DNA of 64,000 nt. Source: Gammaproteobacteria bacterium. GTDB taxonomy: Bacteria; Pseudomonadota; Gammaproteobacteria; Pseudomonadales; Pseudohongiellaceae. The notes under the pieces were generated by a model. That model was not told the DNA's origin. It did not search any database and worked only from the letters and a program-made list of their open reading frames with translations. The stretch covers positions 1-64,000 of the forward strand of contig JAURCS010000011.1 of the NCBI GenBank assembly GCA_030828385.1, read 5' to 3'. The translations under genes were made by a program, and so were the position numbers. Of this stretch, positions 1 through 12,219 are shown piece after piece; the first letter of the stretch is position 1; each line of letters opens with the position of its first letter.

Positions 1-374
1 GCGAAATCCCCTATATCAATCAATTCTTCCGAAAGGATAATGTCTTCTAAACCTGATTTATAGAAGGCAAACTTTTCAATATTTCTAATAGTATCCGGAA
101 TTTTAATAAAAGAAATTTGTATGTTGGCAAATGCATATTCATTAATATCTGTAACAGAATAAATTATACCGCCGATGTTAATTTCTTTCGGTATGGTAAT
201 ATTTTTACCAACAAGCTGTTGAACCGGGCCGATCAAAGTAGCTTCATTGCTTGATGATTCTTTGGCTTGATATTCAATTCCTTCAAAAACAATACCATTA
301 TTTGCTAATAGCAGAATTGGCATAAACGCAAGAAATAACAATAAAGATAATGCTGAGTGAATATTATGAATCAT
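1..374 (-). CDS. BspA-type leucine-rich-repeat (LRR_5) secreted protein, partial
   Basis: This reading frame starts at an ATG at 374 and runs off the left edge, so only about 124 residues are visible. The N-terminus looks like a signal peptide (MIHNIHSALSLLLFLAF, ending near LLLANN). The remainder carries the irregular LRR_5 pattern of BspA-like surface proteins, seen in segments such as DINEYAFANIQISFIKIPD and IEKFAFYKSGLEDIILSEE. Such proteins are usually exported and bind surfaces or other cells; the ligand here is unknown. The stretch is clearly more AT-rich than the neighbouring glmS, which suggests acquired DNA. No good ribosome-binding site precedes the ATG. A run of eight A's separates it from an upstream out-of-frame ATG. 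The repeat family call is fairly sure; the function is not. Confidence 0.6.
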   Translation of the reverse strand, partial: MIHNIHSALSLLLFLAFMPILLLANNGIVFEGIEYQAKESSSNEATLIGPVQQLVGKNITIPKEINIGGIIYSVTDINEYAFANIQISFIKIPDTIRNIEKFAFYKSGLEDIILSEELIDIGDF

Positions 375-480
375 TTTTTTTCATACATGCTAAAGTTTCT
401 CACATATAAGTCGACACAAATATAGGTAACTTTACATGTAACCCTTTATTTTTTGTGAATTTATTAGAAGTGATACTGAC

Positions 481-500
481 AATATAACGCTAGTTATATT
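481..500. repeat. Short inverted repeat downstream of glmS
   Basis: A perfect 8-bp inverted repeat (AATATAAC, loop GCTA, GTTATATT) lies just past the glmS stop codon. It could form a weak 3' hairpin for the glmS transcript. No clear T-run follows it on the minus strand, so it is not called a terminator. Confidence 0.3.
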
Positions 501-522
501 GTAGATATTAGAGTTGTGAATT

Positions 523-2358
523 TCACTCCACCGTTACTGATTTAGCTAAATTCCTTGGTTGATCAATATCAGTCCCCTTGATCACAGCAACATGATAGGA
601 CAATAGCTGTAACGGGATGGTATAGATAATCGGGTCCAGAAACTCAGAGCAGTGCGGAACGTTTACCACACTAATGTTTTCATCATTATGGAAGCCAGCC
701 TCAGCATCAGCAAAAACATATAACTGGCCACCACGGGCGCTTACTTCCTGAAGATTTGATTTCAGTTTCTCCAGTAGTTCATCATTCGGCGCAACGGCAA
801 TAACCGGCATCTGGTCATCCACCAAAGCCAGCGGACCATGTTTTAGTTCACCAGCTGGGTAGGCTTCTGCATGTATATAGGATATTTCCTTAAGTTTTAG
901 GGCACCCTCTTTCGCTACCGGGTATTGCACGCCTCTACCAAGAAACAGCGAGTGGCGTTTGTCGGCAAAATCCAGCGACATCCGTTTAATCTGATCACTC
1001 AGCAACAATGTTTGCTCAAGTATGTGAGGTAGCTGATGAAGGTCTTCTACCAGTTCCTGTTCATTTTCTTCAGTTAGCCCGTTGCGACGTGCAAGCACAA
1101 TACAAAGTAAGGTAAGAATTGAAAGTTGGGTAGTAAATGCCTTGGTGGAAGCAACGCCAATTTCACGACCAGCTAATGTCATTATGGAAAAATCAGACTC
1201 TCGCTGGATTGAACTGTTGGCAACATTACAGATAGACATGCAGCCCACATAGCCTGATTCCCTGGCAAACCGAAGTGCTGCCAGGGTATCCGCTGTTTCA
1301 CCAGACTGGGAAATAGTGACGAACAGGCAATTATCCGGTACCAGCATATTACGATAGCGATACTCGCTGGCAATATCCACGGAACAGGGCATGCGGGCAA
1401 TATTTTCAAACCAGAATTTTGCTATCATTCCGGCATGATAACTGGTGCCACATGCCACTATTTGTACTCTTTCAGTTTTGTCGAAAATCTCGCGAGCATT
1501 AATACCAAAGGCTTCTTCAAGCACATGGGTTTTACTGAGTTTGCCTGCCAGAGTATTGCGAACGACGTCCGGCTGTTCAAAAATTTCCTTTAGCATAAAA
1601 TGGCGATACTTGCCTTTCACTGAATTTTCAATGTCCTGGTTAAGTCGAACTATAGTCCGATCCACCTTCTCGCTACCATTAACAATTTTTATCTTGTTGG
1701 CTTTTATTTCTGCTACGTCACCTTCTTCAAGATAAATGAAACGGTCAGTAACCTGTCCAAGCGCAGCAGGATCTGATGCAATAAAGTTTTCGCCTATACC
1801 GACGCCAATAATAAGTGGGCTGCCGCTACGAGCAACGATTATTCGTTTTGAATCTTCCTTATCAATTACGGCCAGGCCGTATGCGCCATCAAGCAATTTG
1901 ATGGTTCTATTGACCGCATCAAATAATGTCATTTCCTCTTCAATGACAAACATGTGTATCAGGTGAACTATAACTTCAGTATCAGTTTCCGTTTTAAACT
2001 CATAATTTTTCTTGATCAGCTCTTGTTTGAGCGTCTGATAGTTCTCAATAATACCGTTATGAATTAATGCGAGACGGTCGTGTGATATATGCGGGTGAGC
2101 GTTTTCTTCTGTAGGTTTGCCATGAGTTGCCCAGCGCGTATGGGCAATACCAACAGGCCCGTCAACCGGAGTTTGAATAATTTTATCCTCAAGAGACTTT
2201 ACTTTCCCTACCGCTTTTACACATGCCAGAGTTTTGTCTTTTCGTGTAATAATGGCAAGGCCGGCCGAATCATATCCTCGGTACTCCAGTCTTTTTAAAC
2301 CTTCAACCAGAATTCCGCTAACATTCCGCTGCCCAATGGCGCCTACGATTCCGCACAT
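523..2358 (-). CDS. glmS: Glutamine--fructose-6-phosphate aminotransferase (isomerizing)
   Basis: This enzyme makes glucosamine-6-phosphate from fructose-6-phosphate and glutamine, the entry step to UDP-GlcNAc for peptidoglycan and LPS. The 611-residue length is normal for the family. The N-terminus MCGIVGAIGQ supplies the catalytic Cys2 of the class II glutaminase domain. Two SIS sugar-isomerase domains follow, with CGTSYHAG near residue 300 and the phosphosugar-binding motif SQSGETADT. The C-terminus PRNLAKSVTVE is the conserved tail that lines the ammonia channel. It lies 18 bp downstream of glmU on the same strand, so the two probably share a transcript and act in one pathway. In Enterobacteria glmS is controlled by GlmY/GlmZ RNAs; nothing of that kind is visible here. 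Confidence 0.97.
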   Translation of the reverse strand: MCGIVGAIGQRNVSGILVEGLKRLEYRGYDSAGLAIITRKDKTLACVKAVGKVKSLEDKIIQTPVDGPVGIAHTRWATHGKPTEENAHPHISHDRLALIHNGIIENYQTLKQELIKKNYEFKTETDTEVIVHLIHMFVIEEEMTLFDAVNRTIKLLDGAYGLAVIDKEDSKRIIVARSGSPLIIGVGIGENFIASDPAALGQVTDRFIYLEEGDVAEIKANKIKIVNGSEKVDRTIVRLNQDIENSVKGKYRHFMLKEIFEQPDVVRNTLAGKLSKTHVLEEAFGINAREIFDKTERVQIVACGTSYHAGMIAKFWFENIARMPCSVDIASEYRYRNMLVPDNCLFVTISQSGETADTLAALRFARESGYVGCMSICNVANSSIQRESDFSIMTLAGREIGVASTKAFTTQLSILTLLCIVLARRNGLTEENEQELVEDLHQLPHILEQTLLLSDQIKRMSLDFADKRHSLFLGRGVQYPVAKEGALKLKEISYIHAEAYPAGELKHGPLALVDDQMPVIAVAPNDELLEKLKSNLQEVSARGGQLYVFADAEAGFHNDENISVVNVPHCSEFLDPIIYTIPLQLLSYHVAVIKGTDIDQPRNLAKSVTVE

Positions 2359-2376
2359 AAAATCTTTTTCCCGGGA

Positions 2377-3750
2377 TTACTTTTTCTTCGCTTCAGGCCG
2401 CTTCCAGCCATCAATATTGAATTGTCTGCTACGGCCAAAGGCCAGCTGACCTTTTGCCACCGTCTTGGTTATAGTGGAGCCGGCGGCAATAAATCCGCCA
2501 TCCTTAATTTCCAGGGGCGCAACCAGCACAGCATTTGAACCAACAAATACTTCATTGCCGATGATGGTTTTAAATTTATTCACGCCATCGTAATTACAGG
2601 TAATGGTGCCAGCACCAACGTTAACATTGTTGCCCAGCTCTGCATCTCCAACATAGGAAAGGTGGTTGATCTTGCTGCCTTCACCAACAATACTTTTCTT
2701 GATTTCAACAAAGTTGCCCAGCTTGGCCGAATCTTTTAATTCCGTGCCGGGTCTTACCCTGGCAAATGGTCCTAACTGACAATTTTTTCCAATGACCGCA
2801 TCTTCTATCACGGTATATGGATGCAATTGAGTGCCTTCACCAATAGAGCAGTTTTTCAGTATGCAGCCGGCACCAATTTTTACGTGACCGGCAATATTTA
2901 CTTCACCTTCAAGTATGACATTGATATCAATTTCAACATCCGCGGCAATGGTGGCATTACCTCGAATATCAAAGCGAGCGGGATCCGCCAGGCTCACTCC
3001 GTTGTTCATTAATTCATTATGCATATTTTGCTGATATTTCCTTTCCAGTTGCGCTAGTTGTACCCGGTTGTTGATTCCTGTTATCTCCTGCTGATTGTCA
3101 CAATTACTGGTAACAACGTGGCAACCATCCGCCAGAGCAATTTCAACCAGGTCGGTCAGGTAGTATTCTTTTTGTGCATTATTCGCTTCAACTTTAGGCA
3201 ACCAGGCTTTTAATCGCTTCACCGGTATAGCCATAAATCCGGTGTTAATTTCGGAAATGGCTTTTTGTTTCGCGGTGGCATCTTTTTCTTCAACAATGCT
3301 CGTTATTTGACCTTCTTTATTACGAATAATTCTTCCCAATCCTTTTGGATCAGAAACATTACAGGTTAAAACGCCCATACTGTTTTCATCGACCTTGCTA
3401 AGGAGGGCTTCCAGTGTGGATTTCCTGATCAGCGGGACGTCACCATAGAGAACGAGAACCAGCGCATCATCATCAAGATAGGGCAAGGTCTGTGCGACGG
3501 CATGCGCTGTCCCGAGCTGCTCTTTTTGTAATACAAAACGGCTAGCCTGCCCCCTCAGCGTCTGTTCAACAAGCTCAGAACCGAAGCCCGTCACCACCTG
3601 AAGGTTTGCACAAGCCAGTGAATGCGCTGTATCCAGAACATGAGACAGCATTGGCTTTCCCGCCAGCCTGTGTAAAACCTTGGGCAGAGAGGACACCATT
3701 CGTGTGCCTTTACCGGCTGCCAGCACAACAACATTGAGTTTCAAAGGCAT
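2377..3750 (-). CDS. glmU: Bifunctional UDP-GlcNAc pyrophosphorylase / glucosamine-1-P acetyltransferase
   Basis: The protein carries out the last two steps of UDP-GlcNAc synthesis: acetylation of glucosamine-1-phosphate, then uridylyl transfer. Its 457 residues match the E. coli enzyme in length. The N-terminal nucleotidyltransferase domain carries the AAGKGTRM loop (residues 11-18) and the product-site motif YGDVPL. From about residue 250 the sequence turns into hexapeptide repeats of a left-handed beta-helix, including NFVEIKKS, NHLSYVGDAELG and GTITCNYDG, which form the acetyltransferase trimer. It stands between the ATP synthase terminator and glmS, an arrangement common to many gammaproteobacteria. 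Confidence 0.97.
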   Translation of the reverse strand: MPLKLNVVVLAAGKGTRMVSSLPKVLHRLAGKPMLSHVLDTAHSLACANLQVVTGFGSELVEQTLRGQASRFVLQKEQLGTAHAVAQTLPYLDDDALVLVLYGDVPLIRKSTLEALLSKVDENSMGVLTCNVSDPKGLGRIIRNKEGQITSIVEEKDATAKQKAISEINTGFMAIPVKRLKAWLPKVEANNAQKEYYLTDLVEIALADGCHVVTSNCDNQQEITGINNRVQLAQLERKYQQNMHNELMNNGVSLADPARFDIRGNATIAADVEIDINVILEGEVNIAGHVKIGAGCILKNCSIGEGTQLHPYTVIEDAVIGKNCQLGPFARVRPGTELKDSAKLGNFVEIKKSIVGEGSKINHLSYVGDAELGNNVNVGAGTITCNYDGVNKFKTIIGNEVFVGSNAVLVAPLEIKDGGFIAAGSTITKTVAKGQLAFGRSRQFNIDGWKRPEAKKK

Positions 3751-3785
3751 AATTTCCAGGGATTAAATTTACTTGGGTAGAATAC

Positions 3786-3814
3786 CAAAAAAGGCAGCGA
3801 ATGCTGCCTTTTTA
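3786..3814. terminator. Rho-independent terminator at the end of the atp operon
   Basis: A GGCAGC stem (3793-3798), loop GAAT and GCTGCC stem (3803-3808) are flanked by an A-run on the left and a T-run on the right, so the hairpin can work in both directions. It lies just downstream of atpC on the minus strand and separates the ATP synthase operon from glmU. Confidence 0.85.
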
Positions 3815-3865
3815 TTGAATTGCTCTTATCTACACTGACCACTTTCAGGCCTGGGAGAGAGGGGA

Positions 3866-4291
3866 TTAACCGCCGAGCTTTTTGCGCAATTGCTGTAAGG
3901 TTCTGATCTGTGCAGCTGCATGGGCTAACTGGGATGCAGCCTGTGCATATTCCATCTCTGCACCCTGATTGAGAATAACTTCTTTAGCTTCTTCCATCGC
4001 CTCGATGACATTGGCTTCATCAACATCATCGGCTCGAACCGCAGTATCTGCAAGAATATTCACGGTTCCGGGCTGAACTTCAAGAAAACCACCCGAGACA
4101 TAGAAGATTTCTTCCTCACCATTTTGCGTAATGATGCGAACAGGACCAGGAATCAATGCCGTTAGCAAAGGAGCATGACCAGGGTAAATACCCATATCAC
4201 CCAGAGTGCCTGTGGCCGTCAAGGATTGAACACGACCTGAGAAGATCTGTTCTTCAGCACTCGCTATATCGCAATGGGTGGTCATGGCCAT
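3866..4291 (-). CDS. atpC: F1Fo ATP synthase epsilon subunit
   Basis: Epsilon is part of the central rotor stalk and inhibits ATP hydrolysis. At 141 residues it has the usual length. The N-terminal beta-sandwich contains the conserved [16 protein letters not shown] segment and a following [10 protein letters not shown] strand. The C-terminal half is an alanine-rich helical hairpin (ALA-rich region from about residue 95) ending in LRKKLGG. It is the last gene of the operon, 64 bp after atpD and before a strong hairpin terminator. Confidence 0.96.
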   Translation of the reverse strand: MAMTTHCDIASAEEQIFSGRVQSLTATGTLGDMGIYPGHAPLLTALIPGPVRIITQNGEEEIFYVSGGFLEVQPGTVNILADTAVRADDVDEANVIEAMEEAKEVILNQGAEMEYAQAASQLAHAAAQIRTLQQLRKKLGG

Positions 4292-4355
4292 AGTGTTAAT
4301 CTCTTTTTAGTTACCTATTTTCCAGGTAGTTCCTGATCGTTCTTTTCCAGCCAGA

Positions 4356-5783
<1,428 letters not shown>

Positions 5784-5826
5784 TTAACTAAAAATTATTT
5801 TTCCGCCAATGGTGAAAAGCCTTGCG

Positions 5827-6687
5827 TTAAAGCGCCGCTGCACCACTAACAATTTCTGACAATTCCTGTGTAATCGACGCCTGGCGTGCCTTGTTATAAA
5901 TAAGCTGAAGCTCATCCATAAGTTCGCCCGCATTATCAGTAGCACTTTTCATGGCGATCATTCGTGCTGCCTGTTCACAGGCGTTATTTTCGACAACCGC
6001 CTGATAAACCTGGGACTCGATATACCTGGCCAACAAACCTTCAAGCAAAGCTTGAGCATCGGGCTCATAGATATAGTCCCAGTGATGCTTGAATTCATCG
6101 GATTCTTCGGGCTGCAAAGGTAACAGCTGCTCTACTTTGGCTTCCTGGGTCATGGTATTCACAAATTCATTTGATACCATGAATAGCTTATCGATAACGC
6201 CATCGGCAAAATTATCCAGCATGACCTTAACGCCACCAACCAGATCTTCAACTTCAGGTTTATCACCCACACCCCTGACAGCTGCGATCACATTGCCGCC
6301 ATAGCTATTGAAGAAAGCGGCACCCTTGGAACCGATAGCACAAATGTCAATTTCTGCACCTTCATCATGCCAGGCTTTCATTGATTTGATCATTCTCTTG
6401 AACAGGTTAACGTTCAGGCCACCACACAAGCCACGGTCGGTTGATACGACTATATAACCAACACGTTTAACTTCACGTTCTTCCATATAGATATGGCGAT
6501 ACTCAGGTGAAGAATGCGCCAGATGGCCCGCAACGTTTCGAATATTGCGTGCATAGGGTTTACCCAGTTCCATCCGGTCCTGCGCTTTTCGCATCTTGCT
6601 TGCCGCAACCATTTCCATGGCGCTAGTGATCTTCTGAGTATTTTTAATACTGCCGATCTGATTGCGAATTTCTTTTCCTGCTGCCAT
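5827..6687 (-). CDS. atpG: F1Fo ATP synthase gamma subunit
   Basis: Gamma is the central shaft that couples c-ring rotation to catalysis in the beta subunits. The 286-residue protein starts with the conserved [20 protein letters not shown] and ends with the long C-terminal helix ([20 protein letters not shown]) that reaches into the F1 head. The central Rossmann-like domain includes the [11 protein letters not shown] motif. The gene begins 6 bp after the atpA stop codon, indicating tight co-expression. Confidence 0.97.
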   Translation of the reverse strand: MAAGKEIRNQIGSIKNTQKITSAMEMVAASKMRKAQDRMELGKPYARNIRNVAGHLAHSSPEYRHIYMEEREVKRVGYIVVSTDRGLCGGLNVNLFKRMIKSMKAWHDEGAEIDICAIGSKGAAFFNSYGGNVIAAVRGVGDKPEVEDLVGGVKVMLDNFADGVIDKLFMVSNEFVNTMTQEAKVEQLLPLQPEESDEFKHHWDYIYEPDAQALLEGLLARYIESQVYQAVVENNACEQAARMIAMKSATDNAGELMDELQLIYNKARQASITQELSEIVSGAAAL

Positions 6688-6693
6688 TTTCTT

Positions 6694-8238
6694 TTACCAG
6701 CTCTGTGTAGAGATGAATTTTTCCATAGCGGCCTTGAAGGCGCTTTGAATTTCTTCGTTATAGTCGCCTGTTTCGTTGATTTTATTCATCAGGTCGCTGT
6801 ACTCGGAATTCATGTAGGACAACAAGGCTGCTTCAAAGTCAGCAATCTTGGTCAAGTCAATTTCTTTCAAAAAACCTTCATTGGCAGCAAACAGGACAAT
6901 ACCCATTTCCGCAACTGACAGAGGAGAGTATTGTTTCTGCTTCATTAATTCTGTAACGCGCTGTCCGTGTTCCAGTTGCGACCGGGTTGCTTCATCAAGG
7001 TCAGATGCAAACTGGGCAAATGCTGCCAGTTCACGATACTGGGCAAGAGCAAGACGAATACCACCACCCAGCTTCTTGATAATATTGGTTTGTGCTGCGC
7101 CACCTACTCGGGAAACCGACAGACCTGCGTTCATGGCAGGACGAATACCGGAGTTAAAGAGGTTGGTTTCCAGGAAGATCTGACCATCCGTAATAGAAAT
7201 TACGTTGGTCGGTACGAATGCCGATACGTCACCAGCCTGGGTTTCAATAATAGGCAGCGCGGTCAGGGAACCAGTTTTTCCTTTCACTTTGCCCTCAGTG
7301 AAATTTTCTACATATTCAGCATTAACACGTGCTGCTCGTTCCAACAAACGTGAATGGAGATAGAACACATCACCAGGATATGCTTCACGACCTGGCGGTC
7401 GACGTAACAACAGGGAAATTTGACGGTAGGCCCAGGCCTGCTTGGTTAAATCATCATAAATAATCAGGGCATCCTGGCCATTATCCCTGTAATACTCACC
7501 CATGGTGCAACCGGAATAGGGCGCAATAAACTGCATTGACGCTGGATCAGAAGCACCTGCGGCAACCACGATGGTGTGATCCATAGCGCCATGTTCTTCA
7601 AGCTTGCGAACCACAGAAGCGATGGATGATTGTTTCTGGCCAATAGCCACATAGATACATTTAACACCTGTGCCTTTCTGGTTGATGATGGCATCAATGG
7701 CAACAGCTGTCTTACCGATCTGACGGTCACCAATAATCAACTCTCGCTGACCACGACCAATTGGCACCATGGCGTCGATCGCTTTAAGGCCCGTTTGTAC
7801 TGGCTGGGAAACCGACTGACGCGCAATTACACCCGGTGCAACTTTTTCAACAGCATCTGTCATCTTGGCATTCACTGGGCCCTTGCCATCGATAGGATTA
7901 CCTAGAGCATCGACTACACGGCCTTCCAATTCAGGACCGACCGGAACCTCAAGAATACGCTGGGTACAACGACAGCTTTGACCTTCGGCAAGGCTCTGAT
8001 AATCACCCAGAACAACCGCACCCACGAAATCTCTTTCCAGGTTAAGTGCCATTCCATAGATGCCGCCTTCGAATTCAATCATCTCACCGTACATCACATC
8101 GGCCAGCCCATGAATACGGATAATACCGTCAGACACACTGACGATAGTTCCTTCAGTACTCGGCTGGGCTGAGACATCCAGGCTTTCAATGCGCTGTTTA
8201 ATAATTTCGCTTATTTCTGATGGGTTCAGTTGCTGCAT
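6694..8238 (-). CDS. atpA: F1Fo ATP synthase alpha subunit
   Basis: Alpha forms the non-catalytic nucleotide sites of F1. The start is taken at the ATG at 8238 ([13 protein letters not shown]). The in-frame TTG fifteen bases upstream lies inside the GAGG ribosome-binding site and is unlikely to initiate. This gives about 514 residues, the size of the E. coli protein. The P-loop GDRQIGKT lies near residue 170, and the VGGAAQT segment with its conserved glutamine follows in the second half. It sits between atpH and atpG in the standard order. Confidence 0.97.
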   Translation of the reverse strand: MQQLNPSEISEIIKQRIESLDVSAQPSTEGTIVSVSDGIIRIHGLADVMYGEMIEFEGGIYGMALNLERDFVGAVVLGDYQSLAEGQSCRCTQRILEVPVGPELEGRVVDALGNPIDGKGPVNAKMTDAVEKVAPGVIARQSVSQPVQTGLKAIDAMVPIGRGQRELIIGDRQIGKTAVAIDAIINQKGTGVKCIYVAIGQKQSSIASVVRKLEEHGAMDHTIVVAAGASDPASMQFIAPYSGCTMGEYYRDNGQDALIIYDDLTKQAWAYRQISLLLRRPPGREAYPGDVFYLHSRLLERAARVNAEYVENFTEGKVKGKTGSLTALPIIETQAGDVSAFVPTNVISITDGQIFLETNLFNSGIRPAMNAGLSVSRVGGAAQTNIIKKLGGGIRLALAQYRELAAFAQFASDLDEATRSQLEHGQRVTELMKQKQYSPLSVAEMGIVLFAANEGFLKEIDLTKIADFEAALLSYMNSEYSDLMNKINETGDYNEEIQSAFKAAMEKFISTQSW

Positions 8239-8291
8239 TCTTTTTTTCCTCAACTCTTTCCTTTTATTTCCAGACGGTTTCCGCTAAAAAC

Positions 8292-8828
8292 TCAGGAATT
8301 CATTGCCTCGGCTAATTTATTTAATCTCCCTCGCAGTGAGCCGTCTATAACCAGATCATCCGTTCTCAGGACAAGCCCTCCAATAAGGGACTGGTCAACA
8401 CGGCTGCTCAGGGATACATCCCGCTGCAAGCGCTTTTTCAATGTTTCCTTCAGTTTAATCTCAGCCGCCTCATCCAGGGCATAGGCAGAAATTACCTCTA
8501 CGTCTACTCGTTTTTCCTGATTGGCTTTCATGGAGTCAAACAAGGTGACTATTTCAGACATCAGTGTCAGGCGCTTGTTTTCTGCCAGAACTGCAATAAA
8601 GCTTGCTACCTGCTTGTCAATCTCATCACCACAGAGGCCAACGATTGCCGCTGCCTGTTGTTCTCCGCTAAGACTTGGAGAAGCTAGCAATTGGCTGACT
8701 CTTGGAGATTCAACAACTCCAGTTGCAGTTTGCAGCATGGCCGACCACTCAGCCAATTGTCCTGACTGATTTGCCACTGCAAAGGCTGCTTTCGCATAAG
8801 GCCTTGCTATTGTTGTGTTTTGAGACAT
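8292..8828 (-). CDS. atpH: F1Fo ATP synthase delta subunit
   Basis: Delta ties the peripheral stalk (b subunits) to the top of the F1 head. The 178-residue chain begins ARPYAKAAFAVA, the typical N-terminal helix of the six-helix OSCP/delta domain. It ends with the conserved LVLRTDDLVIDGSLRGRLNKL motif. The gene sits between atpF and atpA as in most bacterial atp operons. Nothing is unusual in its length or sequence. Confidence 0.96.
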   Translation of the reverse strand: MSQNTTIARPYAKAAFAVANQSGQLAEWSAMLQTATGVVESPRVSQLLASPSLSGEQQAAAIVGLCGDEIDKQVASFIAVLAENKRLTLMSEIVTLFDSMKANQEKRVDVEVISAYALDEAAEIKLKETLKKRLQRDVSLSSRVDQSLIGGLVLRTDDLVIDGSLRGRLNKLAEAMNS

Positions 8829-8879
8829 AAGGTGCTCTGATTTCCAATTACCTTTTCGGTATTTACCGAAAAAGTTTTA

Positions 8880-9350
8880 TCACAGGCTTGTTGCCAATTG
8901 ATCCAGCATGCTCGCATGAACTTTTTCATCCACGGATGACTGAAGAATTTTTTCTGCGCCGGAAATAGCTAATGCCGACACCTGAGCACGCAAGTCTTCT
9001 TTTGCGCGCAATACTTCCTGTTCAATTTCAGCCTGAGCAGCAGTAATCAAGCGCTGCCCTTCCAGGCGAGCCTGCTCTTTCGCTTCATCCACAATCTGTG
9101 AAGCACGTTTGTTGGCCTGATCCAGAATGCTGACAGAATCTTTTTTTGCCTCTTTCAGCAGTTGCGAAGCTTTTTCCTGTGCCAGTTCAAGATCTTTTCC
9201 AGCACGATCGGCGGCTTCCAGACCATCAGCGATTTTCTTCTGTCGCTCATCCAGTGCTGCCACGATCGGCGGCCAGACATAGTTCTTACAGAACCACGCA
9301 AACACGAAGAATGCGATTATTTGACCGAAGATAGTTGCATTCAGATTCAT
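8880..9350 (-). CDS. atpF: F1Fo ATP synthase b subunit
   Basis: The b subunit forms the peripheral stator stalk. The start chosen is the ATG at 9350 (MNLNATIFGQIIAFFVFAWF), which has AGGTGAGG just upstream. The longer frame from 9395 adds 15 residues that do not fit the family. The result is 156 residues, as in E. coli. A single N-terminal membrane helix (residues 5-25) is followed by KNYVWPPIVAALDERQ and a long charged alpha-helix that dimerises as a coiled coil. Confidence 0.95.
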   Translation of the reverse strand: MNLNATIFGQIIAFFVFAWFCKNYVWPPIVAALDERQKKIADGLEAADRAGKDLELAQEKASQLLKEAKKDSVSILDQANKRASQIVDEAKEQARLEGQRLITAAQAEIEQEVLRAKEDLRAQVSALAISGAEKILQSSVDEKVHASMLDQLATSL

Positions 9351-9431
9351 AGTTTCCTCACCTAGGTTTGCATTGCGACCATTGCGCACTGCCAATTCAT
9401 AACAATGCGCCCGTTGTTTTCAGTCGTCTGC

Positions 9432-9680
<249 letters not shown>

Positions 9681-9751
9681 TTATCTCCAGGTTTTACGAG
9701 TTTTAATCTAAATTAGCGTTATTGCGTTATTGCGTTTTTACATTATTAATA

Positions 9752-10636
<885 letters not shown>

Positions 10637-10679
10637 TTAGCTATTTTTAATTAACTTAACAACTATTTATTACAAACTT

Positions 10680-11075
10680 TTAGCGTTGGTGTTCTGGTAC
10701 TTGTTTGTAGGCAAATTGCATTTTTGCTATCGCAAAAATACCGCATCCGTGTGTCAACACGAATCCAATAAATAAAGCCAGGGGGTTTAAAGAACCCATA
10801 AAACGAAAGGCAAGTGCAAAACCTGCACCCATCATCACTAATTTCACCGCTTCAGCAACAAAAGCACGGCGAATGGTTCTTTGCATGGCCCGCGAGCCCG
10901 TTTCCCGAAAATATACAAAACCGAAATAGGCACCAGGTATTATCGCAATCAACGCTCCAATAATCACTGACTGGGCTTCAACCCAGCTCAGGGCCATACC
11001 AGTTACTGCTGCCAGTACTGCTGTAAATCCTATTTGCAGGGCTACGACCCTGAGGACTGATAATTTTGCTATCAC
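10680..11075 (-). CDS. atpI: ATP synthase protein I
   Basis: AtpI is a small membrane protein that helps assemble the c-ring and may aid magnesium supply. This 131-residue chain begins at a GTG codon (GTG ATA GCA) 42 nt below a good promoter and has four predicted hydrophobic stretches. Motifs such as GALIAIIPGAYFGFVYF and NPLALFIGFVLTHG match the family. It is the first gene of the nine-gene atp operon. Confidence 0.9.
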   Translation of the reverse strand: MIAKLSVLRVVALQIGFTAVLAAVTGMALSWVEAQSVIIGALIAIIPGAYFGFVYFRETGSRAMQRTIRRAFVAEAVKLVMMGAGFALAFRFMGSLNPLALFIGFVLTHGCGIFAIAKMQFAYKQVPEHQR

Positions 11076-11116
11076 AGTACAGAGATTCTTCTACGCACGA
11101 CCTGCTCGGGCCGCGG

Positions 11117-11145
11117 ATTATAGGGAATTTAAGCCAACCAGACAA
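11117..11145 (-). promoter_or_regulatory. Sigma-70 promoter of the atp operon
   Basis: On the minus strand a -35 box TTGTCT (11140-11145) and a perfect -10 box TATAAT (11117-11122) are separated by exactly 17 bp. The predicted transcript start is about 35-40 nt upstream of the atpI GTG codon. A GC-rich stretch typical of a stringent discriminator (CCGCGGCCCG) follows the -10 box. Confidence 0.72.
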
Positions 11146-11163
11146 TATATAGAGGAAAATTTG

Positions 11164-11178
11164 TGCACTTTCGGTGCA
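11164..11178 (-). terminator. Weak hairpin after parB
   Basis: A 5-bp stem TGCAC/GTGCA with a 5-base loop lies about 50 bp beyond the parB stop codon on the minus strand. It is followed by CAAATTTTCC rather than a clean T-run, so it may be only a partial terminator between parB and the atp promoter. Confidence 0.3.
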
Positions 11179-11227
11179 AGTTTTTTGAAAATGCCAGAAA
11201 ATCGCCAAAATTCAGGGAGTAATCTGC

Positions 11228-12172
11228 TTATTTTATGTGATCAAGGATGCCTTCAAGCTGATCCAGAGAGTTATATTTGAAGACCAGTTTGCCTTTTCCT
11301 TTGGCCGTATGCTGAATCATGACCTGAGTACCCAGTTTCTCCGATAAATCATTCTGCAAATGGCGAATATCAGGGTCAATCTTGTCTGCAGGGGAGGGTT
11401 TTTTATTATGGGACTGTAATTTTCTGACCAGGGCTTCCGTCTGTCTTACAGAAAGATCCTTCCCGGTCACCGTCCTGGCTGCTTCTATCTGCTTTTCAAA
11501 AGGCAGGGATAGAAGTGCCCGGGCATGCCCCATTTCCAGGTCTCCATGCTCCACCAGTCGACGTACGTCCGGATTAAGGCTCATCAGCCGTAACAGATTC
11601 GTTACTGTAGTACGGGATTTACCTACCGCATCTGCGGCTTCCTGCTGGGTTAGTTCAAATTCCTCAATCAAGCGCTGCAGGGCCATGGCTTCTTCAATGG
11701 GATTAAGATTTTCTCGCTGAATGTTTTCTATCAGAGCCATTGCAATCGCCGCTTCATCAGCGACCTGCTTGATTATGACAGGAATCTTGTCCAATCCTGC
11801 GAGCTGGCTGGCACGCCAGCGTCTTTCACCAGCGACAATCTCATACATATCAGAGCTTATACTGCGAACAACAATTGGCTGCATCACACCTTGTGCCTTG
11901 ATGGAATTGGCCAGCTCTTCCAGGGATTCCGGTCGCATATCCAGTCGTGGCTGATATTTTCCTGGTTGGATAAACTCAACGGGGAGGTATTTCAGGGAAT
12001 TGTTTTCGTTACTGGTATTAACAGGCTGCCCGGACTCGGCGGCTAGATCAGGGTTGATCGCAACTTCCACGGCAGCTTCATTTTTTTTTGCCTGGTTTTC
12101 CTGGGACCTGGAATTTCCTGTTCCAAGTAATGCATCCAGCCCCCTGCCCAAACCACGTTTTTTTGTCGTCAT
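11228..12172 (-). CDS. parB: Chromosome-partitioning protein ParB
   Basis: ParB binds parS centromere sites near oriC, spreads as a CTP-dependent clamp and is moved by ParA. The start is placed at the ATG at 12172 (MTTKKRGLGRGLDALLG), the ParA-interacting N-terminus. The CTP-binding/GERRWRA box (VAGERRWRASQLAG) and the helix-turn-helix (LTQQEAADAVGKSRTTVTNL) follow, then the C-terminal dimer domain ending in DQLEGILDHIK. The protein has about 315 residues. Two perfect parS targets are present in recF of this same window. It forms an operon with parA upstream. Confidence 0.95.
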   Translation of the reverse strand: MTTKKRGLGRGLDALLGTGNSRSQENQAKKNEAAVEVAINPDLAAESGQPVNTSNENNSLKYLPVEFIQPGKYQPRLDMRPESLEELANSIKAQGVMQPIVVRSISSDMYEIVAGERRWRASQLAGLDKIPVIIKQVADEAAIAMALIENIQRENLNPIEEAMALQRLIEEFELTQQEAADAVGKSRTTVTNLLRLMSLNPDVRRLVEHGDLEMGHARALLSLPFEKQIEAARTVTGKDLSVRQTEALVRKLQSHNKKPSPADKIDPDIRHLQNDLSEKLGTQVMIQHTAKGKGKLVFKYNSLDQLEGILDHIK

Positions 12173-12219
12173 TTTAATTACTGCCAATTCTGTAAAGTAT
12201 TACGTATGAGCAAAGCATA

